Source: Anaerohalosphaera lusitana
GTDB taxonomy: Bacteria; Planctomycetota; Phycisphaerae; Sedimentisphaerales; Anaerohalosphaeraceae
Assembly: GCF_002007645.1 (NCBI RefSeq)
Contig: NZ_CP019791.1
Coordinates: forward strand, 1,674,001 to 1,738,000
Direction of reading: 5' to 3'
DNA length: 64,000 nt
Part shown: positions 8,108-14,774 of the stretch, in pieces
Layout of the letters: each line of letters opens with the position of its first letter
Position numbering within the stretch: the stretch's first letter is position 1
The notes under the pieces: generated by a model
Told to the model about the DNA's origin: nothing
Database searches by the model: none
The model's input: the letters and a program-made list of their open reading frames with translations, nothing else
Translations under genes and position numbers: made by a program

Positions 8108-8149
8108 TTGACAAACAGCCGGGCTTGAGAAAGAATGTCTGTTTGTCAA
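8108..8149. promoter_or_regulatory. Perfect 11-bp inverted repeat at the sirtuin promoter
   Basis: TTGACAAACAG (8108-8118) and its exact inverse CTGTTTGTCAA (8139-8149) are separated by 20 bases. The left arm contains a TTGACA -35 box. A weak -10, AAGAAT (8131-8136), lies 17 bases downstream. The right arm would cover the start point, so the pair looks like a two-site operator. It could also fold as a hairpin just ahead of the ribosome site if transcription starts further upstream. The binding protein is unknown. Confidence 0.5.
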
Positions 8150-8164
8150 TTTACGGAGGTTTAG

Positions 8165-8917
8165 ATGGACAACGCGATCGAAGATGCTCGCCAATTATTG
8201 GATCTGCTCAAGAAAGCGAACCGGACAGTGGTTCTCACCGGCGCTGGTGTGTCAACCGCCTCCGGCATACCGGATTTTCGCGGTCCCAGCGGACTGTACG
8301 CTACGGTCTCACAGCGGGTGTTCGAGGTGGATTTTCTGCTCTCATCCCCAGAAGAATACTACAAGATAGCATACGAGTACATCCATCCGCTCGTGGATAA
8401 GGAGCCGAACATCGCACATCGAGCACTCGCCGAACTCGAAAAGGCGGGGCTGATTTCTGCAATAATCACGCAGAATATCGACGGCCTGCACCAAAAGGCC
8501 GGTTCACAAGATGTAATAGAGTTTCACGGAAACGTCACCACATTCCGGTGCGTCGACTGCAGCAGGGCGTTTAACAGAACGCGGGTAGACGAAATGATCG
8601 TCACTGACGGGGTGCCGATGTGTCAGTGCGGCGGTCTGATACGTCCAGACCTCGTTTTTTTCGGTGACCTCATACCCGAGGACGCGATTAGTCGTTCCCA
8701 GGAGCTGGCGACAACCTGTGACGTCCTGCTCATTATGGGAACGTCCCTCGCGGTTTACCCCGCAGCAAGCATCCCGGTGCTTGCCGATCAAAGCGGCGCT
8801 AAGATCGTGATCGTCAACAAGGGCCCTACTGAGCTGGATCATATAGCTGACTATCGCTACGAAGTGGGGCTGGAGGCGTTCTCCCAGGCATTGATGGAGC
8901 TGATACAGCCGAAGTGA
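8165..8917 (+). CDS. cobB: NAD-dependent protein deacylase (sirtuin, Sir2/CobB family)
   Basis: A 250-residue sirtuin that removes acyl groups from lysines using NAD+, giving nicotinamide and O-acyl-ADP-ribose. The Rossmann motif GAGVSTASGIPDFRG is at residues 26-40, TQNIDGLHQKAG near 100-111 and the catalytic His in 'EFHGN' near 119. A structural zinc site follows, formed by CVDC and CQC. Later NAD-binding stretches are 'MGTSLAVYPA' and 'VNKGPTE'. The start has a strong site, GGAGG, 5 bases upstream. It is monocistronic and convergent with the hydrogenase protease gene 21 bases downstream. It likely tunes acetylated enzymes such as acyl-CoA ligases, and the operon next door encodes two such ligases. 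Confidence 0.95.
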   Translation: MDNAIEDARQLLDLLKKANRTVVLTGAGVSTASGIPDFRGPSGLYATVSQRVFEVDFLLSSPEEYYKIAYEYIHPLVDKEPNIAHRALAELEKAGLISAIITQNIDGLHQKAGSQDVIEFHGNVTTFRCVDCSRAFNRTRVDEMIVTDGVPMCQCGGLIRPDLVFFGDLIPEDAISRSQELATTCDVLLIMGTSLAVYPAASIPVLADQSGAKIVIVNKGPTELDHIADYRYEVGLEAFSQALMELIQPK

Positions 8918-8938
8918 GGTTAAACACCATCAGGTGCG

Positions 8939-9403
8939 TTAATCCGTCCCCAGTTCAGCATCGATTGTTTGCAGATAGTCATCGATCTTGCCGGCAAGCG
9001 TGTCCGACAGTTCCATGCCGTCCTCAACTGCCGCAGGCTCGATACCGAAAAAGACGACCTCATCCGGAGCTTCACCCAACTGTTCCGACAGTTCGATCAC
9101 CTTGAGAATGTCCACCTCGTGCAGGGACAGGTGTGAGAGTTTTTTGATGCTTTTGACCTCGTCCGCCGTGAAGCGTTTTATCGTGCCCGGCTCAGTTCCC
9201 ATGAATGCGCAGTCTATAAGCACAGCCTTCTTTCTTCCGGAGATGTAATGCAAAAGCTGCATCCCCCCCGTGCCTGCATCGATGAAATCTACATCCGGGT
9301 GTTCATCCTGCTTTTTAGTGAGGTATTCGATAAGCGTGATGCCGATGCCTTCGTCGCACATCAGCGGATTTCCCAATCCTATTACTATCGTATCTTTGCC
9401 CAT
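8939..9403 (-). CDS. [NiFe]-hydrogenase maturation endopeptidase
   Basis: A 154-residue HyaD/HycI-type protease that trims the C-terminal tail of the hydrogenase large subunit after nickel insertion. The signature is 'GLGNPLMCDEGIG' near the N-terminus. 'DAGTGG' and 'LSLHEVD' supply the other nickel-sensing Asp and His. I start at ATG 9403 (MGKDTIVIGLGNP) rather than an upstream in-frame ATG at 9460, because the family begins directly at the beta strand before GxGN. Its presumed substrate is the large subunit at 9677-10972, whose motif DPCISCSTH is followed by an 8-residue tail. It lies past the hydrogenase terminator and so may have its own promoter. Confidence 0.9.
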   Translation of the reverse strand: MGKDTIVIGLGNPLMCDEGIGITLIEYLTKKQDEHPDVDFIDAGTGGMQLLHYISGRKKAVLIDCAFMGTEPGTIKRFTADEVKSIKKLSHLSLHEVDILKVIELSEQLGEAPDEVVFFGIEPAAVEDGMELSDTLAGKIDDYLQTIDAELGTD

Positions 9404-9488
9404 TGTGAGCCCCGAGAGAAATAATCGCAACAAAATGGCCGGAAAGGGATCAGTATTCAAATATTTGCTCCCATTGCCGGACTCGCCA

Positions 9489-9565
9489 GCCGCATAATTT
9501 CACAGTTCGCCGAGAATGGACTCTCCAAAAAGTTCGTCGGAGGCGCGGCTGTTAAATTATGCGGC
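9489..9565. repeat. 12-bp perfect inverted repeat upstream of the maturation protease
   Basis: GCCGCATAATTT (9489-9500) and AAATTATGCGGC (9554-9565) are exact inverses with a 53-base interval. They lie in the 270-base stretch between the protease start (9403) and the hydrogenase terminator. This could be a folded leader or spaced operator half-sites. No coding potential is visible here. Confidence 0.5.
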
Positions 9566-9599
9566 GGTCCAATTGAATGCTATACTATTATATGTGTTG

Positions 9600-9657
9600 A
9601 AAAAAAACAGGCCCCGTCTCTCCTCCGCCTCCTCCAAGGCAAAAGGGACGGGACCTG
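9600..9657 (-). terminator. Rho-independent terminator of the hydrogenase operon
   Basis: On the minus strand, about 20 bases after the large-subunit stop, CAGGTCCCGTC pairs with GACGGGGCCTG (9608-9618 with 9647-9657, one wobble) around a 28-base loop. Eight T residues follow. The loop also contains repeated GGAGG. Confidence 0.8.
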
Positions 9658-9676
9658 AAATTGTGAGTCGATCTGT

Positions 9677-10972
9677 TTAGCGTACGAATTCTACGTCAAG
9701 GAAGTGGGTTGAACAGGAGATACACGGATCATACGCACGAACCAGCATTTCCAGTCCCTGGCGGAGATTGTCCTCGCCAGACTCGAGATTCTCGGGTACG
9801 AACTTCTCAAAGTCCTTCTGGATATTTGCGTGGTTCTGGTTAGTCGGGATACACATGTTGCCCCAGGTGCATTCGAAGTTTTCGTCAAACTCGTATGCGT
9901 GGAACAGTATGCCGCGAGGAGCCTCGACAGCTGCATAACCTCTGCCAGGCTTAGGCGAGATATTCGGACGCTCGTCCTCGATGCCCTTGCTCAGGATCTT
10001 GTCGATCAGCTCGATTGAGTGCTCAACGACATGTGCAGCCTCTGCAAGCTGTGCAATATTGTTCATGAACGGATTGCAGCAGCCCTTCTTCAGACCAAAC
10101 ATGCCTGCTACTTCCTTACCCAGAGGGCTCAGGTACTCGGCATTGTTGTTGTAACGTGCCAGGGCACCGACCATGTAAGTTTCGCGGTTCCACTTCGCCC
10201 ATTTAGCTGTGGACTGGTCAACGACATACTCGTTAGCAACACTTTCCCACTCACTGACAGGCTTGACAGTACCCTCGGTCGACGCTATATCGCCGTGATA
10301 GAAGGTATACGTCTTGTCCTGCTTGAGCGAGACGTACTCAGTATCGCGTTCGAAGTTCGGCAGATTGCCCGCTACACTTGCCACAACGTCACAGATCGTC
10401 TGCAGCGGCTTTACTTGTGCCTTCAGCGTATCCTGAAGCTGCCTGAGTTCCTTTTCACTCGGCACCTTCGAAAATCCGCCCGGCACCAGTGTGATCGGGT
10501 GCGTGATCCTGCCCGCCAGCAGCTCGGACATCTGGTTTGCTACGCGGTGAACGCCGATAATCGTCTTCACAGCCTCCGGAGCCTTTCCAACCAGCGGTAC
10601 AACCGATGGAGCGTTGAACAGGTCCGGAGCTACCAGGTAGCCGACGTGCAGAACGTGGCTCTGGAGCTGTTCCGAGTAGTGCATCAGAAGACGCAGCATG
10701 TCGGTCTGTTCCGATATGTCGATGCTCAGTGCATCCTCGACAGCCTTGATGGCTACGAGTGAGTGACTGATCGAACATATCCCGCAGATCCTGCTGACGA
10801 TCGTCTGAATATCATCGAATTTTCTTCCCCGCACCATCGCTTCGAAGAAACGCGGCGCTTCGGGAACCTGCCATTGAACTTTTTCCACTGTGCCGTCACT
10901 AGCGTTTACGACAATATTGCCGTGCCCCTCGACACGTGTCATGTGATGTACATTTATATTTACATTACTCAT
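9677..10972 (-). CDS. [NiFe] hydrogenase, large (alpha) subunit, group 3b type
   Basis: A 431-residue catalytic subunit carrying the NiFe(CN)2CO site. The L1 motif RICGIC lies at residues 61-66 and the L2 motif DPCISC at 415-420, giving all four nickel-ligating cysteines. After His423 come eight residues (FLDVEFVR), the tail removed by the maturation protease. The length and the companion diaphorase-like subunits fit the soluble NAD(P)-linked group 3b (sulfhydrogenase) class. These enzymes interconvert H2 and NADPH/NADH and in some species reduce polysulfide. The start ATG overlaps the small-subunit stop (ATGA), so the subunits are translationally coupled. Hyp maturation proteins are not in this window. 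Confidence 0.95.
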   Translation of the reverse strand: MSNVNINVHHMTRVEGHGNIVVNASDGTVEKVQWQVPEAPRFFEAMVRGRKFDDIQTIVSRICGICSISHSLVAIKAVEDALSIDISEQTDMLRLLMHYSEQLQSHVLHVGYLVAPDLFNAPSVVPLVGKAPEAVKTIIGVHRVANQMSELLAGRITHPITLVPGGFSKVPSEKELRQLQDTLKAQVKPLQTICDVVASVAGNLPNFERDTEYVSLKQDKTYTFYHGDIASTEGTVKPVSEWESVANEYVVDQSTAKWAKWNRETYMVGALARYNNNAEYLSPLGKEVAGMFGLKKGCCNPFMNNIAQLAEAAHVVEHSIELIDKILSKGIEDERPNISPKPGRGYAAVEAPRGILFHAYEFDENFECTWGNMCIPTNQNHANIQKDFEKFVPENLESGEDNLRQGLEMLVRAYDPCISCSTHFLDVEFVR

Positions 10973-11715
10973 ATTGTAGGTCCTTGCTTACTTCCGAACA
11001 ATACCATTCTGCTTTTCAGGTCCTCTACGGTAAGATCGTATTTGTCCATGATCTCTTTCGCGGCGTCGACATTGGGGTTGTCAACATAGCCCCTACAGCC
11101 GAAGCATCTGTAACCTGCCGAAGGACACTTCGCTCCGCAGCCTGCACGGATGATCGGTCCCAGGCACAGCTCGCCGTACTCGTAGCGACATACGTTTTCT
11201 TTCGCCTTGCATTCTACGCAAACCGGATAATCCGGGATGACGGGCTTTTTGCCCATCAGCAGACAGCGGACTACATACGCGAATTCCTCGTTGTTCATCG
11301 GACAGCCGTGTATCTTGTAGTCTACTTCTACCACCTCGTCGAGCGCCTTCGTCATCTCGGTATCTACGTGCGGCTTGTCAGCCGAATCAGCGTAGACACA
11401 TTTTTTGACGTCCTTGAGATCGAAATTGTTCTTGAGCTTGTTGATCCCGCCGATAGTCGCACATGCACCGATCGCGATCAGAACCTTTGCCCGGCTTCTT
11501 ATGATCTCCAGGCGTTTCTCATCTTCGGGCCTGGTTATCGAACCTTCGATGATCGCGATATCATATTCGTGACTTTTTTCGCTCATTGCCTCCCGCCATT
11601 CGACAACGTCGACAGCGCCGATGAGATCGAGGATCGTCTCCTCTAAATTCACTATCTGGAGCTGACAACCTTCGCAGCAGGCAAAATCAAAAATTGCTAC
11701 TTTGGGTTTGTCCAT
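10969..11715 (-). CDS. [NiFe] hydrogenase, small (delta) subunit
   Basis: A 248-residue electron-transfer subunit holding three iron-sulfur clusters. The proximal cluster ligands are visible as CCEGC (13-17), GACATIGG and HGCPMN. The C-terminal part is cysteine-rich (CVEC, CRYEYGELC, GCGAKCPSAGYRCFGC) for the medial and distal clusters. No twin-arginine signal is present, so the enzyme is cytoplasmic, as expected for group 3. The gene starts one base after the stop of the gamma subunit and overlaps the large-subunit start by 4 bases. Confidence 0.93.
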   Translation of the reverse strand: MDKPKVAIFDFACCEGCQLQIVNLEETILDLIGAVDVVEWREAMSEKSHEYDIAIIEGSITRPEDEKRLEIIRSRAKVLIAIGACATIGGINKLKNNFDLKDVKKCVYADSADKPHVDTEMTKALDEVVEVDYKIHGCPMNNEEFAYVVRCLLMGKKPVIPDYPVCVECKAKENVCRYEYGELCLGPIIRAGCGAKCPSAGYRCFGCRGYVDNPNVDAAKEIMDKYDLTVEDLKSRMVLFGSKQGPTI

Positions 11716-11716
11716 T

Positions 11717-12556
11717 TTATATAGCCTCCGGCATTGCGCCTATCTCTGAATAACGGTACACAGGACCACTCTGGCATACGTATTCGCCGTTTATCTGACA
11801 GTGGCCGCACTTTCCTACGCCGCACTTCATGCGCCGTTCAAGATTGACATAAATGTCATCGTGAGGTATGTCATATTCTTCAAGTGCCATCAGCACGAAC
11901 TTATACATAACGGGCGGACCGCACACGAGCACTGCAGAATCTTTAAGATGGCTTTCCACCTTCGGGATCAGCGTGGTTACCACACCCACGTTCCCTGTCC
12001 AGCAGTCATGTTCTTCGTCCACTGTTTCCTTGAACGTCATGTCGTCACCCTCTGCCCACTTCGCCAGTTCTTCACGGAAGAACCGCTGCGGATAACATTT
12101 AGTACCCAGCAGCACGGTCAGCGTGCCGAAATCACTCGGGTTATCCAGGATGTAGTTGATCAGCGAACGCTGTGGTGCAAGACCCAGACCGCCGCAGATG
12201 CAGATGAGATTTCTGTTCTTGAGCTGATCGATATGATAACCTTCACCGAACGGCCCCCGGATACCAACTTTGTCGCCGACCTTGAGCTTGTGAATAGCCT
12301 TGGTCACGCTTCCCGCGTTCCTGACTACCAGCTCGAAACCGCCTTTTTGCGTTGGCGATGATGATATTGAGATCGGACATTCGCCGATTCCTGCTATGGA
12401 TACTTCGACGAACTGACCGGGCTTATGTCCCAGTTCTTCGCCTGAATCGAGCTGGATCAGAAGATACAGCTCCGTGCCGTTCATTAGCTTCCTCTTTTTG
12501 ACCGTCGCTAACTCAGGCAGGTATATGTCTTTTTTACTGCTGCAACAATCACACAT
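11717..12556 (-). CDS. Hydrogenase gamma subunit, FAD/NAD(P)-binding diaphorase
   Basis: A 279-residue ferredoxin reductase-like subunit that passes electrons between the hydrogenase clusters and NAD(P). It has an FAD-binding 'CPISISSSP' segment, a nucleotide-binding 'CGGLGLAPQRSL' around residues 130-141 and 'VCGPPVMYKFV'. The C-terminal [2Fe-2S] cluster motif is CGVGKCGHC...C, as in dihydroorotate dehydrogenase PyrK and sulfhydrogenase HydG. The N-terminus has an unusual MCDCCSS. A site AAGGAG lies 11 bases before the ATG. Confidence 0.92.
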   Translation of the reverse strand: MCDCCSSKKDIYLPELATVKKRKLMNGTELYLLIQLDSGEELGHKPGQFVEVSIAGIGECPISISSSPTQKGGFELVVRNAGSVTKAIHKLKVGDKVGIRGPFGEGYHIDQLKNRNLICICGGLGLAPQRSLINYILDNPSDFGTLTVLLGTKCYPQRFFREELAKWAEGDDMTFKETVDEEHDCWTGNVGVVTTLIPKVESHLKDSAVLVCGPPVMYKFVLMALEEYDIPHDDIYVNLERRMKCGVGKCGHCQINGEYVCQSGPVYRYSEIGAMPEAI

Positions 12557-12596
12557 TTACCAGTTCTCCTTAATTTCGAGTCGCCTCGTTACTTCT

Positions 12597-13640
12597 TTAT
12601 ATTTTGACGTCTTCCAGAAGCCTGTTGTAAATGTCAACAGGGTTGGCGATGTCTGTAGTACAAGCTGTCACGCATCGGCCGCAGCCCACGCATGCGATCT
12701 GCCCGCCGATCTTCGAGGGCACGTATTTACCCTTTCGGAAGATGCGGTGACGGAATCGCTGTGCACGCTGTTTACGGAAGTTATGCTCGCCTGTAACTGT
12801 TGCAAAGTTTTCCAGCACACAGCCGTCCCATGCACGCCAGCGTTTACCTTCCTTGAGGTTCCACTCTACGTCGTCCTGAACGTCGAAGCAGTAGCAGGTC
12901 GGACACACAGAGGTACAAGAACCGCACGAATAACACATCGAGGCCTTTTCTTCCCAGACGGGGTGATCGTAAACTTCTTCTTTGTCCAGAAGCTTAGGAA
13001 TGTCGCCGGGCTCACAATTGAGCTTGTGCTTGTTGAGCTTTTCCTTGTTTTCCTGCCATACCTTGCTGCGGGCTTCAATATCCTGCGGCGAAGCGTCGTC
13101 TGCCTGAGCTGCCTTTGCCAGAAGCTCCTCGCCCTTGTCAGTAGCAGCTTCGGCCAGGTAACTGTCACCCATATCAGTCAGCAGAACATCATAGCCCTTG
13201 TCGACCGTAGCTGTGCCCATTGAGCCGGCAAAAACGTTCTTCGAAGGTGTGACGACATCGCAGGCAATAATGGTAATATTGTTTCTGCGATTCATATAAT
13301 ACTTATCGTACTCATCCTGTGCGAATATCTCGTCCATCTGATTTATCGCAACCAGATCATACGGATGCACGCCGATAAGCGTCATTTTCGGAGCTTCGCC
13401 CGCTGACTTATACTCACCGCCGACTTCATACTTGAGCAGCGTTTCCATCTGCGGAAGCATGAACTTCTTTGGAGGCAGCAAAGTCACATCGTAGTCGAGC
13501 CTCAGCTCGTCAGCGGATTCGAGATCGCCGAATGCAAATCGATCTCCCTTGGCCTTGACGCCTACAACTCTCTGGTCGGAATCGATCAGCGCGGCGACCA
13601 GATCATTGAAAACATCTTTTTTCAACTTCTTAATGCTCAT
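12597..13640 (-). CDS. Hydrogenase beta subunit, 4Fe-4S electron-transfer protein
   Basis: A 347-residue subunit of the sulfhydrogenase beta type. The N-terminal two thirds match the HydB-like fold. Two cysteine clusters follow in the C-terminal third, CYSCGSCTSVCPTC and CVGCGRCVTAC, each able to hold a [4Fe-4S] centre. I use the ATG at 13640 (MSIKKLKKD), preceded by AGGGA, rather than the in-frame TTG at 13664. It is the first structural gene of the hydrogenase operon, about 100 bases after rex with no clear terminator between, so rex and the hydrogenase are probably co-transcribed. Confidence 0.9.
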   Translation of the reverse strand: MSIKKLKKDVFNDLVAALIDSDQRVVGVKAKGDRFAFGDLESADELRLDYDVTLLPPKKFMLPQMETLLKYEVGGEYKSAGEAPKMTLIGVHPYDLVAINQMDEIFAQDEYDKYYMNRRNNITIIACDVVTPSKNVFAGSMGTATVDKGYDVLLTDMGDSYLAEAATDKGEELLAKAAQADDASPQDIEARSKVWQENKEKLNKHKLNCEPGDIPKLLDKEEVYDHPVWEEKASMCYSCGSCTSVCPTCYCFDVQDDVEWNLKEGKRWRAWDGCVLENFATVTGEHNFRKQRAQRFRHRIFRKGKYVPSKIGGQIACVGCGRCVTACTTDIANPVDIYNRLLEDVKI

Positions 13641-13742
13641 AATTCCCTGTTTCCTGTAACACAAAGAACCGCGTTAACAAAAAGCCCGTTCCAAAGTCGT
13701 TTTCACCCGGAGTTCTCCTCCGCCGGCCTTGAAACATGGTAT

Positions 13743-14357
13743 TTATATGTAATAGGGCAACGCGCCCAATTCCATTGCTATATCTATAGTTACCACTTTC
13801 ACATCAGGTGGTACATCAAGGTAGCAGGGCGATAAGTTCAGTATTCCGGTAATGCCTGCCTGAACCAGCTCTGCAGTAGTGCTTTGAGCAGTATTGGCCG
13901 GCACAGCCAGGATTGCAAGTTTTATGTTCCGTTGGGTGAGTGAGTCTACTGTTGCTACGTCCTCGATCGTGGTGTTTCCTATTTTTTTGCCGATCTTATC
14001 AGGATCTTTGTCAAAAATCGCGGAAATTTCAAATCCGTACGCCTTAAAGCCCGGAAACAGGCAAAGAGCTGTCCCCAGCTTGCCCGCACCGATAAGAGCA
14101 GCTTTTTGAGGGCTGTCGAGCTTGAGAATGCTCTGTATTTCATTAATCAGGTTCTTGATATCGTAACCGATGCCCTTGGTGCCGAAGGCGCCGAAATAAG
14201 AGAAATCTTTACGGATTTGAGGTGGTTTGATGTGTACGAACTCTGCAAGCTCGCTGCTTGAGATGTAATCCTTCTGGTTTTTCTCAAGAAAAACCAGCGC
14301 CCGGAAGTACATCGGGAGCCTCCGGATAGTTTCGCTCGGAATTTTACGGTATCTCAT
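13743..14357 (-). CDS. rex: Redox-sensing transcriptional repressor Rex
   Basis: A 204-residue Rex protein, which leaves DNA when the NADH/NAD+ ratio rises. The N-terminal winged helix starts MRYRKIPSETIRRLP and includes 'SSSELAEFVHIKPPQIRKDFSYFGAFG'. The Rossmann domain carries 'ALIGAGKLGTAL' near residue 88. ATG 14357 is the natural start; a TTG codon directly before it is also in frame. It heads the hydrogenase operon and has a Rex-box-like palindrome at its own transcription start. The simplest reading is that Rex represses itself and the hydrogenase until NADH accumulates. Confidence 0.95.
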   Translation of the reverse strand: MRYRKIPSETIRRLPMYFRALVFLEKNQKDYISSSELAEFVHIKPPQIRKDFSYFGAFGTKGIGYDIKNLINEIQSILKLDSPQKAALIGAGKLGTALCLFPGFKAYGFEISAIFDKDPDKIGKKIGNTTIEDVATVDSLTQRNIKLAILAVPANTAQSTTAELVQAGITGILNLSPCYLDVPPDVKVVTIDIAMELGALPYYI

Positions 14358-14386
14358 CAAGCTATTTAAATCCTCTTGAATATGTG

Positions 14387-14406
14387 CTTGAGTTCACATT
14401 CACAAG
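14387..14406. promoter_or_regulatory. Candidate Rex operator
   Basis: On the minus strand the sequence is CTTGTGAATGTGAACTCAAG. The first half TTGTGAA matches the Rex consensus TTGTGAANNNNTTCACAA fully. The second half (AACTCAA) matches at 4 of 7 positions, with the right 4-base spacing. It sits at or just after the predicted start point (~14408), ideal for repression of rex and the genes behind it. Confidence 0.6.
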
Positions 14407-14414
14407 CTTTTACG

Positions 14415-14443
14415 ATAATAGCTATTTGCGTGTTTCATGTCAA
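14415..14443 (-). promoter_or_regulatory. Sigma-70-type promoter of rex and the hydrogenase operon
   Basis: TTGACA (14443-14438) and TATTAT (14420-14415) on the minus strand are separated by 17 bases. The predicted start is near 14408, giving a leader of about 50 bases. The box and its first spacer bases, TTGACATGAAAC, are identical to the ior promoter. Confidence 0.75.
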
Positions 14444-14774
14444 ATCGATTTTCGGGGGTGAATGATAAATTTCTTGAGGAAAATCGGGTCTGACTGGTGA
14501 AATCTGGCTGGTGGGTGATATAAATCGTTGATTAAATGCCTTAAGTTGAATAAGATTAGGCGTTTACCGCAAAATCAGGGCGGCGTAAGTCCTGCTGCTT
14601 CAGGTCGCGGTTGTGGCTTTGATACGAGCGGCAAGCAACGTAAGTCGAGAAAGTGCACGACTTCAGCGGATAATGAATGCCCATATTGGGTGGGAAATTG
14701 ACCGGTAGAAACTTAGCAAAAGTGGGTCAAAACTTGGAAAAACTAGTAAGAAAAACAGCAAAACAGGGATAAAA
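14444..14774 (+). other. Non-coding leader region before leuS
   Basis: No convincing gene lies in the 330 bases between the rex promoter and leuS. A weak promoter, TTGATT (14528-14533) with 17 bases to TAAGAT (14551-14556), would leave a leader of about 210 bases. Inside it several short stems are possible, for example AAGTCG/CGACTT around 14642-14664. Near leuS, TTGACC (14698-14703) and GGTCAA (14725-14730) form a spaced inverted repeat. I do not recognise a T-box, tmRNA or other known RNA. Confidence 0.3.

Noticed and set aside
13641-13742. Second Rex box directly before the hydrogenase beta gene
   Set aside because: The best candidate (TTGTGTTACAGGAAACAG) matches only 5 of 7 and 3 of 7 positions in its halves, too weak to claim.
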